Part shown: in pieces, positions 19,761 through 30,300 of the stretch
Position numbering within the stretch: the first letter of the stretch is position 1
Layout of the letters: each line of letters begins with the position of its first letter
Assembly (NCBI GenBank): GCA_009602725.1
Contig: WELB01000238.1
Span: forward strand, 90,094 to 121,559
Reading direction: 5' to 3'
DNA: 31,466 nucleotides
Origin: Spirogloea muscicola
Taxonomy: Eukaryota > Streptophyta > Zygnematophyceae > Spirogloeales > Spirogloeaceae
The notes under the pieces: generated by a model
Databases searched by the model: none
Told to the model about the DNA's origin: nothing
What the model saw: only the letters and a program-made list of their open reading frames with translations
Position numbers and translations under genes: made by a program

Positions 19761-20153
19761 ATGGATCACTCGGATACAGGTCGCTCTTCGCTCGGGTTCA
19801 GGGTCGGGCAGGCCACGCCGCCGCGCCGCATGGCGGCCGCCGCGTCCAGCCGGCAGCAGCCATGACNCAGGGGCTCGCCGCGCGCCGAGGGGCCGTCGCG
19901 CCGCCCGCGCGCCGCCCGCCGGCCGGCCACTGACTCCCTCGGAGCTGCGTGCGCCCCCGTTCCTTCCTCTCTCGCTCCGACGCCCCTGCCGCTCTGAACG
20001 ACCCGTGCGGGCATGCGACGCCCTCTCCGGCTCGAGCGCCTGCTAGAGCCTCCGGCGTCTGCTTCTCAGCTCCTGCCTCACGCTGCGTGGCTCACCTTGG
20101 TAGCCGTTCCCGACTCCCTGACGAGCACCCACCCACTGCCTGCTTCGGAGCAG

Positions 20154-20899
20154 GCCAGAGGCGGCAGCAGTATGGCAACTCGAAAAAGCTGCAGAAGTAC
20201 AGGAAGCTAAAGGAGAGGCTGCGAGGCGAGTCCCCCGATCAGGAGACGGCGCCGGACGACCTTCTCGCACACACTTCTGGCGGAGGCCTCCTTGCCAAGG
20301 TGACGAGACACGATCTAGACCTTGGCTGCGGCCTCTCCATGCCTCCAATCCTCGGACCGGGGGCTCGGCCATGCAAGTAGGTCTCAGGAGCCTGCCCGGA
20401 GCGTTTGGTCGACGCGCCCCCTGGCTTATATCGTTGCTTTGCTTGAGCAAGAGCGTAACAACACAATGCGGCAAAGGCGGCTCGTGCACGCCTCTACTAA
20501 CTGGAGGCGTGCTCGATGGCCGACCTTTGTGACAAGCAGGACGGTGTACAGGAGCCGAGGAGACGTGGTCAAACTGTGCAGCCACATACTTCAAGCCCGG
20601 CTGCATCTGCAGAGGTTAGCATAGGCAACAAGCGCCGTCTCATTGCACGTTCAGAAAAGGTGGGCCCCGCCAACCAGCTTGAGAGGATCAGGAAGCAAGT
20701 TGCACAGAGAAAGGCGGCAGAGGAAGCTGCACGGCAAGCCAAGGCCGCTGAGGCGGCTGCAAGGAGTGCCGCACAGGAGGTTGCGCTGAAGGCGAGGAAG
20801 GAGAGTCAGTCAAAGCTGCGCAAGAGAACGCGCCGGGGCCAGCCAGTTATGAAGCATCGCCTTGAGCATTTGCTCGCGTCCATCCAGAAGGCCAGCTAG
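20154..20899 (+). CDS. FYV7/TAP26-like rRNA-processing protein
   Basis: Small basic nucleolar factor for 40S/18S rRNA maturation (FYV7 in yeast, TAP26/CCDC59 in animals). The diagnostic C-terminus is TRRGQPVMKHRLEHLL, preceded by an Ala/Lys/Glu-rich coiled coil (RKQVAQRKAAEEAARQAKAA). An upstream exon has QYGNSKKLQKYRKLKERL, like the basic N-terminal segment of the family. Proposed exons: 20154-20299 (GTGACG donor, phase 0) and 20540-20899; acceptors at 20552 or 20582 are also in frame. The first exon and ATG are not resolved. An in-frame ATG at 19949 would allow an unspliced low-complexity N-terminus, and an N lies at 19866 in the GC-rich 5' region. A LINE relic ends near 19760, close to its presumed promoter. 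Confidence 0.75.
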
Positions 20900-21420
20900 C
20901 CTCAGAGGACTGGAGCAGTTATTAGTTGCTGTTGTAGATCCGAGCATGATGGGACCAGCAATATTTCGCTCCCGCTTGGACCAATATTTGCAAACCTTTG
21001 TCATGGCTTCCTCACTCACTTCTGAGCAAGTCCCTGTAATACATGCATGCCCTGTTTGTCGTTGCCATCAAGAGTCCACCTCGCATCTCCAGTCTTCTGG
21101 AAGGCGTAGCTCCTCTTAAAATGGCCATCGCGTCCAACCCATACTCCCCATGACGCCTATTTCGAGGTTGCCTCAGTCAGGGGAAGTATACTGCACATTT
21201 GGAGATGACGCCCCTTTTTTCTAGTGCTTTCGCGGAGATTCGTGGAATTCTCAAGATCCTGGCACAACGCTGTTCCAACTTGGTAATAGCAGACAGCTGC
21301 TTACCCATAGCACCAACACTCACTCTGTCGGCTGGGTCCCTTGGACAAAGTCTAGTGCTGCGTCGCCTGTCAATGGACTCCTTTTACAGGTGTCCTTCAA
21401 GCACCGGGAAGAGTGATGGG
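20900..21420. other. 3'UTR and spacer downstream of the FYV7-like gene
   Basis: No gene or repeat is recognised. Short ORFs here show no family pattern. The boundary with the LINE relic on the minus strand is near 21.42 kb. Confidence 0.4.
21035..21039 (+). terminator. Candidate TGTAA polyadenylation signal for the FYV7-like gene
   Basis: TGTAA 136 nt after the stop codon, in the usual distance range for a green-algal 3' end. Confidence 0.35.
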
Positions 21421-22900
21421 CGAGGAAAGGAAAGCTCTTCTGTAAGGGGGCAATGGCCAGCCCAAACAAATGGACAAAGTCTGAAGGGGCAGCAAGGTGC
21501 TAAGAGGTACAGCCTTGCACAAGGCATAGAGTCTCCCTTGGTGCCATCTCATTCTCATTCATCGTAGCCACTTCTGTAGCTGCTTGGTTTTCGATTTCGT
21601 ATGACCAGCCAGCAGCTTGCTGTGAGCTGAGCAGAGACTCACCTGGAACAGGAGCGAGCTACTCTCCCAACACCACTACAGCCTGCTCTAGTGCACCGCA
21701 CCCGTGCACAGGATGGAATGCTGAACACATGGAGGCAAAGTGCGTAAAGCTGCCCAGGTACGCAGCCCTGCATGCGCGGGAAGCTGTCAACAGGCCAGAC
21801 CACCGCAGCTGTTTGACACAGACGCCTGTTGCACGTGCAGCTGCTGGATTGAGAAGTGCAGGATGGTGGATGAGGGCCGCCATGCTCACCTTGATGCCCA
21901 AGTCAACTGTCACATAAGCTGCGTCTTTGGGAGGGAGTGGTAGCCGCAGCGAGGTACAGCCGTCGCTGCACGATGCTCTTGGTGCATAGCGACTGCTTTG
22001 CAAGTCCTGCAAATCGTTGAGCAGGGCCGCTGGCTTTAGGTGCTCATATGACTGTGCGCTCCTCCCCAACAACGGTGCACAGAGGGGACCCCAAGAGGGT
22101 GAGGCCGCCCCGAGGAGTCTGAAACCCTGGGGGCAGCAACCAAGGGACTGGGAGGCCTGGCGGGGACCAGGCTTCGCACTTCTCGAGACCATTCAGATGG
22201 TCAAGCTGAGGGCGGCCAGCTGCTGTTGGAGGGTGGCGACGGCGGGAGTGATGTCGTCCATGCTGCCAAGAAGCATCAAGGCCGTTGGCAAAGGTGGGCA
22301 TGAGGACGCTGGGGTACGCAGCAGCAACGGCCTTCAATGCGTGAGCCAGAGCAGAGAGAAAGCACGCCTTCCGGTCTCCTTGGCCCGTGCCCATTGGCAG
22401 CACTCTCCACCGTGCTGCTTCCTGTCCACAAGGGAAGGTCGCTGGGCAAATGAAAGGCAGCGAGGAGTAGGCCTCCTGCAGCTCCTCTGCAATGGCACCG
22501 GGCTCCACGTTCTTGACAGCACATCCACTGCCAAGACCACCAGGTCCAGGGTGGCGCAGCCCGTGCAACATAGCTTCACTGCCTTGCGCCATACTGGTGG
22601 GGATGGCCAGGTGTGCCTGAGCCTGCCTATGGGCGGCTGCCACAGGGTAAGCCCCACCAGGTGCTACAGGTGCTACAGGCCCTACCAGGTGCACCCTCCA
22701 TTGGCGATGGTTTGGATTCTGCCATGCAAAGTGCTAGTCCCGAGCACCACTGCGCGTGAGGCGGTAGGGACCTTGCCTCGCGGAGAATGTGCCGACACAC
22801 TTGTAGCAGGGCCGGGCCAGAAGTGGCAGGTTCTCCAATCAGCAAGAATGTCTTGTCCCCCTCCAGGAAGAGCTCTCGCACTTGTTGCATGAGCAAGTTG
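21421..22900 (-). pseudogene. Decayed LINE reverse transcriptase with its 3' end
   Basis: Minus strand, several frames. AVKNVEPGAIAEELQEAYSS resembles the RT D.KNAFN region. VLPMGTGQGDRKACFLSALA is motif 4 (QGDP region). PTFANGLDA sits where Y/FADD should be. LEKCEAWSPPGLPVPWLLPP with GGLTLLGSPL is the post-palm segment. SRACRAAYLGSFTHFAS is the GGLGL region with GG lost (WSG). The catalytic aspartates are replaced, so it is inactive. The REL part is missing. The 3' end follows: TTCAGACTTTGTCCATTTGT, a weak stem-loop (21463-21446) and a CTTTCCTTTCC tail. The segment 22627-22896 is unassigned. Confidence 0.75.
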
Positions 22901-23180
22901 GAGGAGCCGCCCGCGCTACCCGGTCCGTCACTGCTCCTGAGCTACTGGCACTTAGCAGCAGCACCAAGAACAACCTCGATGGGGAGAGCTTCTTCGGGGG
23001 GACGCCGCGCTGCCCTGCAGCCAACTGTCCTGAAGTCATCCAGCTGCTGGCTTCCGGCGCCAGGGGAGCGGCCACCGGCAGGAGGGCGGGATCGTTTGCG
23101 ACGCGCAGGTCCTGATGGGGCCGCCGGGGCGCGCCTGCCGCGGTGGTCGGCCTGACCGACATGGAAAGTAGGCTTACAGG

Positions 23181-23236
23181 GTCTAGGTTTGGTGGTAGGG
23201 TTTGGGGTTGAAGGGGCTTAGGCTTCGGGTTGGGCT
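23181..23236 (+). repeat. Degenerate TTTAGGG-like stretch
   Basis: Reads TCTAGGTTTGGTGGTAGGG and TTTGGGGTTGAAGGGGCTTA on the plus strand, i.e. imperfect TTTAGGG units. It lies just 5' of the N at 23289 and of the cysteine-rich gene. Confidence 0.5.
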
Positions 23237-23296
23237 TCCCTGCCAATGTCGTTCCCGACTGCGCCCATCGCCCATCTTTGTTGGGCTGNCCTGCAG

Positions 23297-24893
23297 GAAT
23301 GGGGTCTGCCACGGGAGTTACAATGGTAGGACAGCTTGCCAGCCCGGCTTCTACCCAACCACATTCCAGATCTACTTTGACTACACTGGTTATTACTCTC
23401 CCTACTATCAATATTATGTAGAAGGGCCACCTACCCCCAGCGTGTGCAACACTTATGCGTGCAACGCCACAAGTGGAGCGTAAGTAACTTGCCTGCAGCT
23501 TCCGGTGGTCAACTTAGCCAGCAGCTTCACAACCACAACAATCTGTCCAGATTGCTTCACGATGTATGGCTGGAGTCGTCAAGCTGTGCTTGATAAGGAG
23601 CGCTCTCTGTAATTCTGCTGATAGTTTCTGCTGATATTGTGTACTCTGCGCAGTAATGGTACCGCCTTCTGCCAAGAGCACTCGACTCCAATCACAACAC
23701 CATGTGAAAGTGTTGGGGAATGCAGCTCCGTCTATCATTGCAGGTGTGTCACAGTAGCCCTGCATGCCCCGATTGACACACTCAAGTTTCTCTCTTGCTT
23801 AGGACCCGCATCGTATGTCTAAGCTGTGTGATGTCAGCCTTTTGGAATCGAGTGAGCATCAGGCCTCATGATCACAATACCTTTGGGTAGACTGCATATG
23901 GAACGCAGTCACTTGCTGTGATAGCATTGGGTGCAATTAGTGCTTGACGTCAAATTGGATGTGCCACTGGCAAAGCAAAGTGCTGTGACTAACGTGCTTC
24001 AGTTCTGGGGCGTGCTTTTCGTTGCAACAACGTTGCAGGGATGGCTTCTGTGATCATAGTCAAACATACAACTCACCAGACGGCACGGGCTGTGGTCCAG
24101 TAGGGAAAACCTGCACCAAAAAGCAATGCAGGTGCTGCTCTGACTTCCTCTGACCAGGCTCCTCCTCGTGTTGACCCCCCCTTCTTGGCCCGCAGACTCC
24201 AGCAGCCAGCACAACCAAGGCCCATTTGCAAGATTATTGGGTTTGCGTTCGTGTTACACTGTGCTGAGCTTGCACTGTGGTCGATGGCCAGGCAGGGCAA
24301 TTGCGAGGTCGTGGAAGTCTATCCGAATGGCACTTTCTGCAATACAAATGAGGCCATCCCAAACTCCATTGATCCAAAGTGCCAGGTCAACTCTTGCAAG
24401 TAAGCATCGACATCATTACTTCAGGAGCAGTGCTACTTGCCTATGGGTCTCTACTTCATCTCAATTTGGTGCTTAAAATGTAGAAAGTAGTACGTAAGTG
24501 TTATGTTTGCATGAAAGGAGTGTAATTGCCTTGGAATGTGTGGCCAGCATGTACTTGCCCAGCAATGCTATAAATAGTGTGTCCCACTTGACTCGCATAC
24601 ACAGCAATGGAGAATGTACCAATGTGGTCAGCATCAAGCCGGCCGGCACTTTATGCCAAACCTACGGTTTCACGTACTTCACCAAATTGTATCAATGTGG
24701 AAGCGACGAGTGCTGTCCTCACTGTGATAGTGCTGGCCGATGCGACGAGGACTACAAGAGTGGTCAAGCATGTACTCAATGCACAGCTGGGAATTGTAAT
24801 GAAGGGCCTGGCAGTTGCGAGCCTGATGGATGCACTTGCGTCTTTAGTGAGTGTGTTTACAACTCGCGTCAAGGTTCAATGGTTTCTCCTTGA
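23297..24893 (+). CDS. Modular cysteine-rich protein, probably secreted (5' end unresolved)
   Basis: Five exons, 23297-23479, 23654-23743, 24003-24131, 24292-24399 and 24605-24893, all joined in phase 2, give about 265 residues. The recurrent module is xGxC ... PxGTxC ... C-x4-C with one module per exon. Examples are NGEC...PAGTLC, QGNC...PNGTFC...CQVNSC and SGAC...PDGTGCGPVGKTCTKKQC. Exon 2 lacks the first Cys pair. Exon 1 has a Tyr-rich insert (YYSPYYQYYVEG). The last exon adds more Cys (DECCPHCDSAGRCDED) and ends SECVYNSRQGSMVSP. Such PxGTxC repeats recall disintegrin-like or other extracellular Cys modules, but I do not recognise the family. No signal peptide or earlier exon can be joined; an N at 23289 sits 8 bp before the first acceptor, so the 5' end may be misassembled. 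A GTGAGT inside the last exon (24847) could be an alternative donor. Confidence 0.7.
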
Positions 24894-25062
24894 CGGTGAC
24901 TCTTTGTGGGATTTTTGGGACCGAGCATGCAAGCTCAAGGAAGTAAGGCTTGCAAATTTTAGAAAAGCTTGATCAGATGAACTGTAGCTATACAAGCTAT
25001 GCTGACTGAGCAGTGTGCAATATTATCTTTGAGACTATGCATCAAGATTTTAGGGGCTCATT

Positions 25063-25082
25063 TGTAATATCAACCTTGTAAA
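25063..25082 (+). terminator. Candidate TGTAA polyadenylation signals for the cysteine-rich gene
   Basis: Two TGTAA motifs (25063-25067 and 25078-25082) about 170-190 nt after the stop at 24893, in an AT-rich tract. This supports the gene ending at 24893. Confidence 0.35.
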
Positions 25083-25479
25083 CAATTATGTATGAGGACC
25101 TTTGACATCAGCCAGTATTGGATTTGGGCTTCTGGTTGAATAATGCTTATGGTGGTGTCAAGTATGAGGTGTAGTAGTGAGGCTCTCAGTAATCCGCCAC
25201 ATGTAAAGTCAAATCTGTTATCGCTTTGCAAACGTGTTAGCAACCTAAGAATCAACAAAGTATGCCTGCAGCGCATGTCAGTGGCTTGTTTCACTACCTG
25301 CTATCAACGAGCACTGAGACAGGGTTTCGGATGTAGCAGCAATGCCCGGTATGTTTGGTTAGTCGGTGTGCTGTCGTTTGGCCACCACACCACGTTCTGG
25401 CAAGTCTCTCTAGCAGTGGCCCACTGCAAGTCGTCCTAAGCGGCCCGTCTGCTAGGATGTGAGGGGTCTATCGAAGCAA

Positions 25480-25580
25480 GAGCTCTTCTAGTGTAAGCGG
25501 TGGCTGTGAGAAGTTGTAAGCTCATCCAAAATGAGAGGCCAGCCGACAGGAATGAATAAGGTCTGGAAGGGCCGGAAGGC
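25480..25580 (-). mobile_element. LINE 3'-end relic
   Basis: Minus strand: CTTCCAGACCTTATTCATTC then CTGTCGGCTGGCCTC, a longer interrupted stem closing with CAGCCACCGC and AGAAGAGCTCTTGC. It resembles the 3' ends at 12.75, 15.07 and 21.45 kb, with a longer loop containing ATTTTGGATGAGC. Confidence 0.5.
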
Positions 25581-25591
25581 ATGAAGAACCG

Positions 25592-25621
25592 AACCCTAAA
25601 CCCCAAAAACTAAACCCTAAC
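25592..25621 (+). repeat. Degenerate CCCTAAA (telomere-like) stretch
   Basis: Reads AACCCTAAACCCCAAAAAC then TAAACCCTAA: two exact CCCTAAA heptamers plus variants. On the minus strand this TTTAGGG-type tract lies immediately 5' of the LINE 3' end at 25580-25480. Confidence 0.65.
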
Positions 25622-26283
25622 GCTTAACTCCCTCCCTGACTTCTGCATATAGACGCTCAATTAGTCAGCAAGTGCAAGTCGGAATGATTAGAGGGCGGAA
25701 GAGTGTCGCTTTGTCGCTGTCAAAGGACTTGTAGGAGCACCTTCCAGAAGATCTTGCTTTGCTCGAATACTGGTTCACAGTTATGGTTTGAAGCAAAATT
25801 TGAAGTAGTAATGCCTTGTGAATGGTCTATACTGTTTGCGTGTACATGTCACAACTCTGAAGGCATGCCATGGCCTGATTGAAGCCATGACAGGCTGAAG
25901 TGACGTGCACGGAGTCATGACATGCTCTTTGCCGATCATCTACATGCTCCTGCCACTGCACACTTACAGGGGTCAATTCCTTGTTCAGCACTACATCCTC
26001 GCAATCCAATTCACCACAGTTGGAACAGGCCATTGGACTTGGAAGAACAAGGGAGAAGTAAATGTCTGCCGGTACATGGGACTTCTGCCTTTCTATGTCG
26101 AACAACGCAGAGGTGGCAGTGCTGCAGACAAAAGACTCTGACCATGATATGGATCTCAAATTAGCTCCACCATCACCATCACTTCTCTTGCATACGTTGT
26201 ATTGTAATAAAGTATACCATCGGCACTGCAATCACAGTGTTGGAGCACGTAGCGCAAGTAGGAGCTTGCTATCATGCACATTG

Positions 26284-26400
26284 GAAGTATTGTGTTGATG
26301 ACTACCTTCACTCTTGCAAACGCAAGTCAACAATAAAGTGGTACTGCAATGTGGTACGCATCAATCCCTATTCATGCCTCCGAAGTGCATTCAGCAGTAC
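26284..26400 (+). repeat. Imperfect direct repeat, copy 1
   Basis: Shares AAGTATTG, CTCTTGCAAACGCAAGTCA, GTACTGCAATGTGGTACGCA and GTGCATTCAGCAG, in the same order, with 26764-26870 (offset 480 bp). Confidence 0.7.
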
Positions 26401-26763
26401 TGTATCCCGTAAAGTCGGTCTACCCAACATGGTGGTCGCTCTGCTGAGCGCGAGTGACAATATCCCGTCGAGTGAAAGGTGGTGTTGTTAACAGTTGAAA
26501 ACTTTTACTTTCATCCGACTTCACTAACCGGAAGACAGACAGACACTCATGCTGTTATAAGCAATACGGTGCTGCTCCAGTGGCACGTGCGTCCCATTAC
26601 GGGAGTGCCTGCGCCTGATGACCGTCATCTCTGACAACACTGCCGCTGACCTGGTAAGTGTCTCAGGGTTAGCTTAATAGTCTGTCGAAAGGTCACCGAG
26701 CAGAGCATCATTGAAGTGCCTTTCCTTCACAACCGGCGAATGTTTGTACACGCCCTGCTGAAA

Positions 26764-26870
26764 AAGTATTGCATTGATCTCGACTTTCCCTCTTGCAAAT
26801 GCAAGTCACACAATTTTGATGTACTGCAATGTGGTATGCACCAAAATCTTTCAATGCATTCAGCAGCATT
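26764..26870 (+). repeat. Imperfect direct repeat, copy 2
   Basis: Second copy of the unit at 26284. Both can be read as KYC(V/I)D...SCK-K, but no open gene structure contains them, so they may be decayed exons or a non-coding repeat. Confidence 0.7.
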
Positions 26871-27379
26871 TGGTTCAGGTAGTCGGCCTCTCCATCGAAG
26901 GGACCTTACGCCACGCTACAGGTCTGGACGCATTGTACAGTCCCAGTGAGATGCAAATATCTGGTGTGTGCGCCCACAACCAGCCATTCAGAAGCTGCTG
27001 GTCGAGTTCGGCTAGCAAGCAACCCATACTGCAGCACGGAGATATATAGCTTCCAATGACAATGTAAGAGTCAGACTGGGCCCCACAGAGACGTCAGCAC
27101 TTGCTTCTTTGAGGACAACGCCCCAATGCCGAGACACACACATATCGGAGTGGGAGCCACCAACATCTTCGTTGTTGGCCTTGGCCTTGGCCCCTTTGCT
27201 TGGCCCCTCAGCGCCAAGCAAAGGCGTGGCTGCCATGGCAATTGTGAGCAGGTTCGCTCTGTGCTTGATGCGTTGGCAGCCACCGGCTGGTCAGTCAAGC
27301 TACTCAGGCGAGACGTGCCACCTTTGTCGAGTCTGAGCCCGCCCTCAGACGTCTCAATGACGCCGCTGAAGTAGCATAA

Positions 27380-30300
27380 CTAAAGGCGCTTGGGCTCGTC
27401 AGGCTGCGCCGACGAACGCACGGGCCGGCATGGCGCGGCTCGGCGGCGGCTTGAGCCCGACGCCGGGCCCGCCGTTGAGGCCGCCGNCGCATGCGGCGCA
27501 GGCGCGGCCGCCGCAGGCGCCTGCGGTCCTGCGGTCGCCGGGGTTCCGCTGGCGGCGACCGCAGGCTGCTGGAGTCGGCGCAGCGTGCGCGCGACCTGCA
27601 GCATCGTGGGCCGCGTCTTGGGGTCCTCGGCAATGCACAGGCGCGCGAGCGACACCGTGTCCTGCAGCGCTTTTGCGGAGCCCCACTGAACGCCAGTTCA
27701 ACAAGTAGAAACCCAGTCAAGTCAGTAGACGCATGGTGGCAGCACTAACTACACGTCTACAGACTCAATCAGTAAAGCTTTCGTATTTTTATAGTCGCAG
27801 TGGCACTCTGTCAGACGAGGAAGTCAGTACAACCCATGATGATCCAGAGCCGCATGAGAAATGTGGGATGCCATGGAATGTGGACTCTGGTCAAGACAAT
27901 CACCTGCCCCTCGCACCGTCGATCCACAAGCGCCTCGACCGACTTCTTGGTGTGCAAGGAGCGCGTAGTCCACGCGACGAGGATCTGCTCTGCGCGGGTG
28001 CGCCGCATGTCAATGGCCTGCCGCCCACTGATGAGCTCCAAAAGCACCACACCGAAGCTATACACGTCGGACTTGGCCGTCAGGTGCCCTGCAGCAGCCA
28101 GTCAGGACAGCGGAGGCCAAGTCAACATGAGCAATTGGGACATTAATATAGACTCAGGGAGGTGAGAGGGGCCCTGCCTGCACTGACGGTTATTTATCTA
28201 TGGCAGACTTGTACACTTGTCATCCTTTATGATTAAAAGTGTAGGGTCAAGGCAAGGTCCTGCTCAACATGGAGTGACTGAGCTCAGGATATGGGCTGCA
28301 GGGACGGTCGAGGACCTCTACATTCTAAGTCTGTCTAAGTCTGCCTCTGCAGGCCATGTTGTTAACGGAGCACGTTCAGCAGTCCCCTAGCAGTGACACG
28401 CATCAGAATCTGTGCAAGTAGTCACTCTGTCTGGCAGCTTGGGATCTCCAATGCTTGGCCATTGAGAGAAGCAGAGAAGCAGAGTAGGTTGCTGGGTTCC
28501 ATGAGTGAAAACAGTGATAGGCTGGCTGTGATTAAGTCAGCAAATAATCTCCGGGCTTTGAAATGCAAGGTCAGACAGGGTGCGGCAAGCCTGTCGCACG
28601 GTCAAGGCCAGCAAGCACACCAGACGTGGCCAATGCTCAATATGGCCAGAGAATGTCTAATGGGGTTTTGATGAGCGGCAGTGCTTGAAAACAAGTCACC
28701 TGTAAGCCTCGATCTTTCTCATTATCCTGACTCTGAGCGTCAACAGATTGAGTGAAGTCGGCCTTCTCTTTGAGGCCGACTGAAGTGATCAGGAACACAA
28801 CCTAAACCCTAAACCTGAAACCTAAACCTCAAACCCTAAACCCGAAAACCCGGAAAACCTTTCAGCTGGCGGGGGGCTGGTTAGCCTGAAAAGGGTAATC
28901 ATTGAGGACTGACAGCCATGAGGAGCACAAAAAATAGTGCTCCAGCCTGCTGAGACAGCAGGCAGAGGGGGCGGGATGAGGGAGGGCAGGGAGGTGGGGG
29001 GAGGATGCGGAGCGGCCAGGAGAAAGGAGGGAGGAGGGAGGTGCAGAGGTTGAAAGAGGGAGAGAGGGTGTCAGTGCTGGCAGGGGGCCGGGAGCTGAGA
29101 GACTGGCAGAGGGAAGCGAGAGGAGGGAAGGAGGGAGGGGGAGTCACCAGTGAGCATGTAGTCGGGCGCAGCGTAGCCCATGGTGCCCATGACGCGTGTG
29201 GAGACATGCGACTGCTCTCCAGTCGGCCCGTCCTTGGCCAGCCCAAAGTCCGCCAGCTTCGCAGCCCAGGTCTGCATGCACACGCGGCAGGCATGTCAAT
29301 GCTGCCGTCGGCGGCAGCCGTAGAGGGAGGGAGCAGACATGTGGAGGGAGAAGATAGGAGCTGGGTCCCCAGAGGCAGGGCCCAGAGCCCAAGAAGAGTG
29401 TGGAGAGGAGGGAGGGAGAGAGCAGGGGGAGGACGAGAGGAGGGAGGAGGACCACAGGAGAAGGGGCGGAAGACAGTGAGAAGGGGAGGTGAGGAGGGAG
29501 GAGAGGGCCAGCGCACGCCGTCGAGGAGAATGTTGGAGGTCTTGAAGTCGCGGTAGATGATGGGGTTCTCGAGCTCGTCGTGCAGGTGTGCGAGGCCGAG
29601 CGCAGCCTCGTACGCGACCTTGAGGCGCGCCGCCCATGGCAGCGGCTGCATGTTGCCTGTGCACGAGTGGAGAGAGGAGGGTGACAGCTCTTAGTCACAG
29701 TATGGGGAGGAGATGGGGATGTGGGAGAAGGTGTAGAAGGAAGGGAGAGCCGGGCGAAGGGGCGCGGGAGAGAGCCGCAGGAGGGAGGCTGCAGAGCAAG
29801 AGACCGAGGGTGGTGCAAGGAGGGACGACGGCCGGGGTGCGAAGGGCAGGGCCAGAAGGAGGTGGGAAGGACATATACAATGTCAACAACCGCCACCATG
29901 ATCTCTGTGACCTTCACCAACTAACTCACAGTGAACACCTCTGAGTCTGCCACTCGCTTGTTGGTCTAGGACCGCCAGCGTGATCTCGGTGACCTTCGCT
30001 AGCTAACTCACAGTGAACACCTCTGAATCTGCCACTCGCTTGTTGGGTCAGGACCTCTTTGACCACTCTCTAAAAATCTCGCAGACCTCTGACGGTATGA
30101 CCGTATGAAGGTAGAGGCGGTTTTGGGGCGGCACCGCGCGTGAAGAGGTGGTGGTCGAGCGAGCCGTAGGGCATGAACTCGTACACGAGCGTCTTGGGCG
30201 CGTCCGGGCAGTAGCCGACCAGCCGCACGATATGCGGGTGCGACAGCTGCCCGAGGTAAATCACCTCCGTCTGTGCAGCGAGGGCAGGAGCGACAGGTGT

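Larger units (their letters stand above)
25083..27379. other. Gene-poor stretch between the cysteine-rich and kinase genes
   Basis: Contains a LINE 3' end (about 25480-25580), a telomere-like tract and an imperfect duplication (26.28 and 26.76 kb). A 134-codon minus-strand ORF (26231-25827) with several Cys has no recognised family or splice partners. The last few hundred bases are probably the 3'UTR of the kinase gene. I see no convincing gene. Confidence 0.45.

Noticed and set aside
22627-22896. Minus-strand ORF with KTFLLIGEPATSG read as a nucleotide-binding loop
   Set aside because: It lacks a proper Walker A (GxxxxGK[ST]) and lies in decayed LINE sequence. No function is supported.
25827-26231. 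134-codon minus-strand ORF with several cysteines
   Set aside because: No family pattern, no supported splice sites and no promoter or neighbour logic. Length alone is not enough in this composition.
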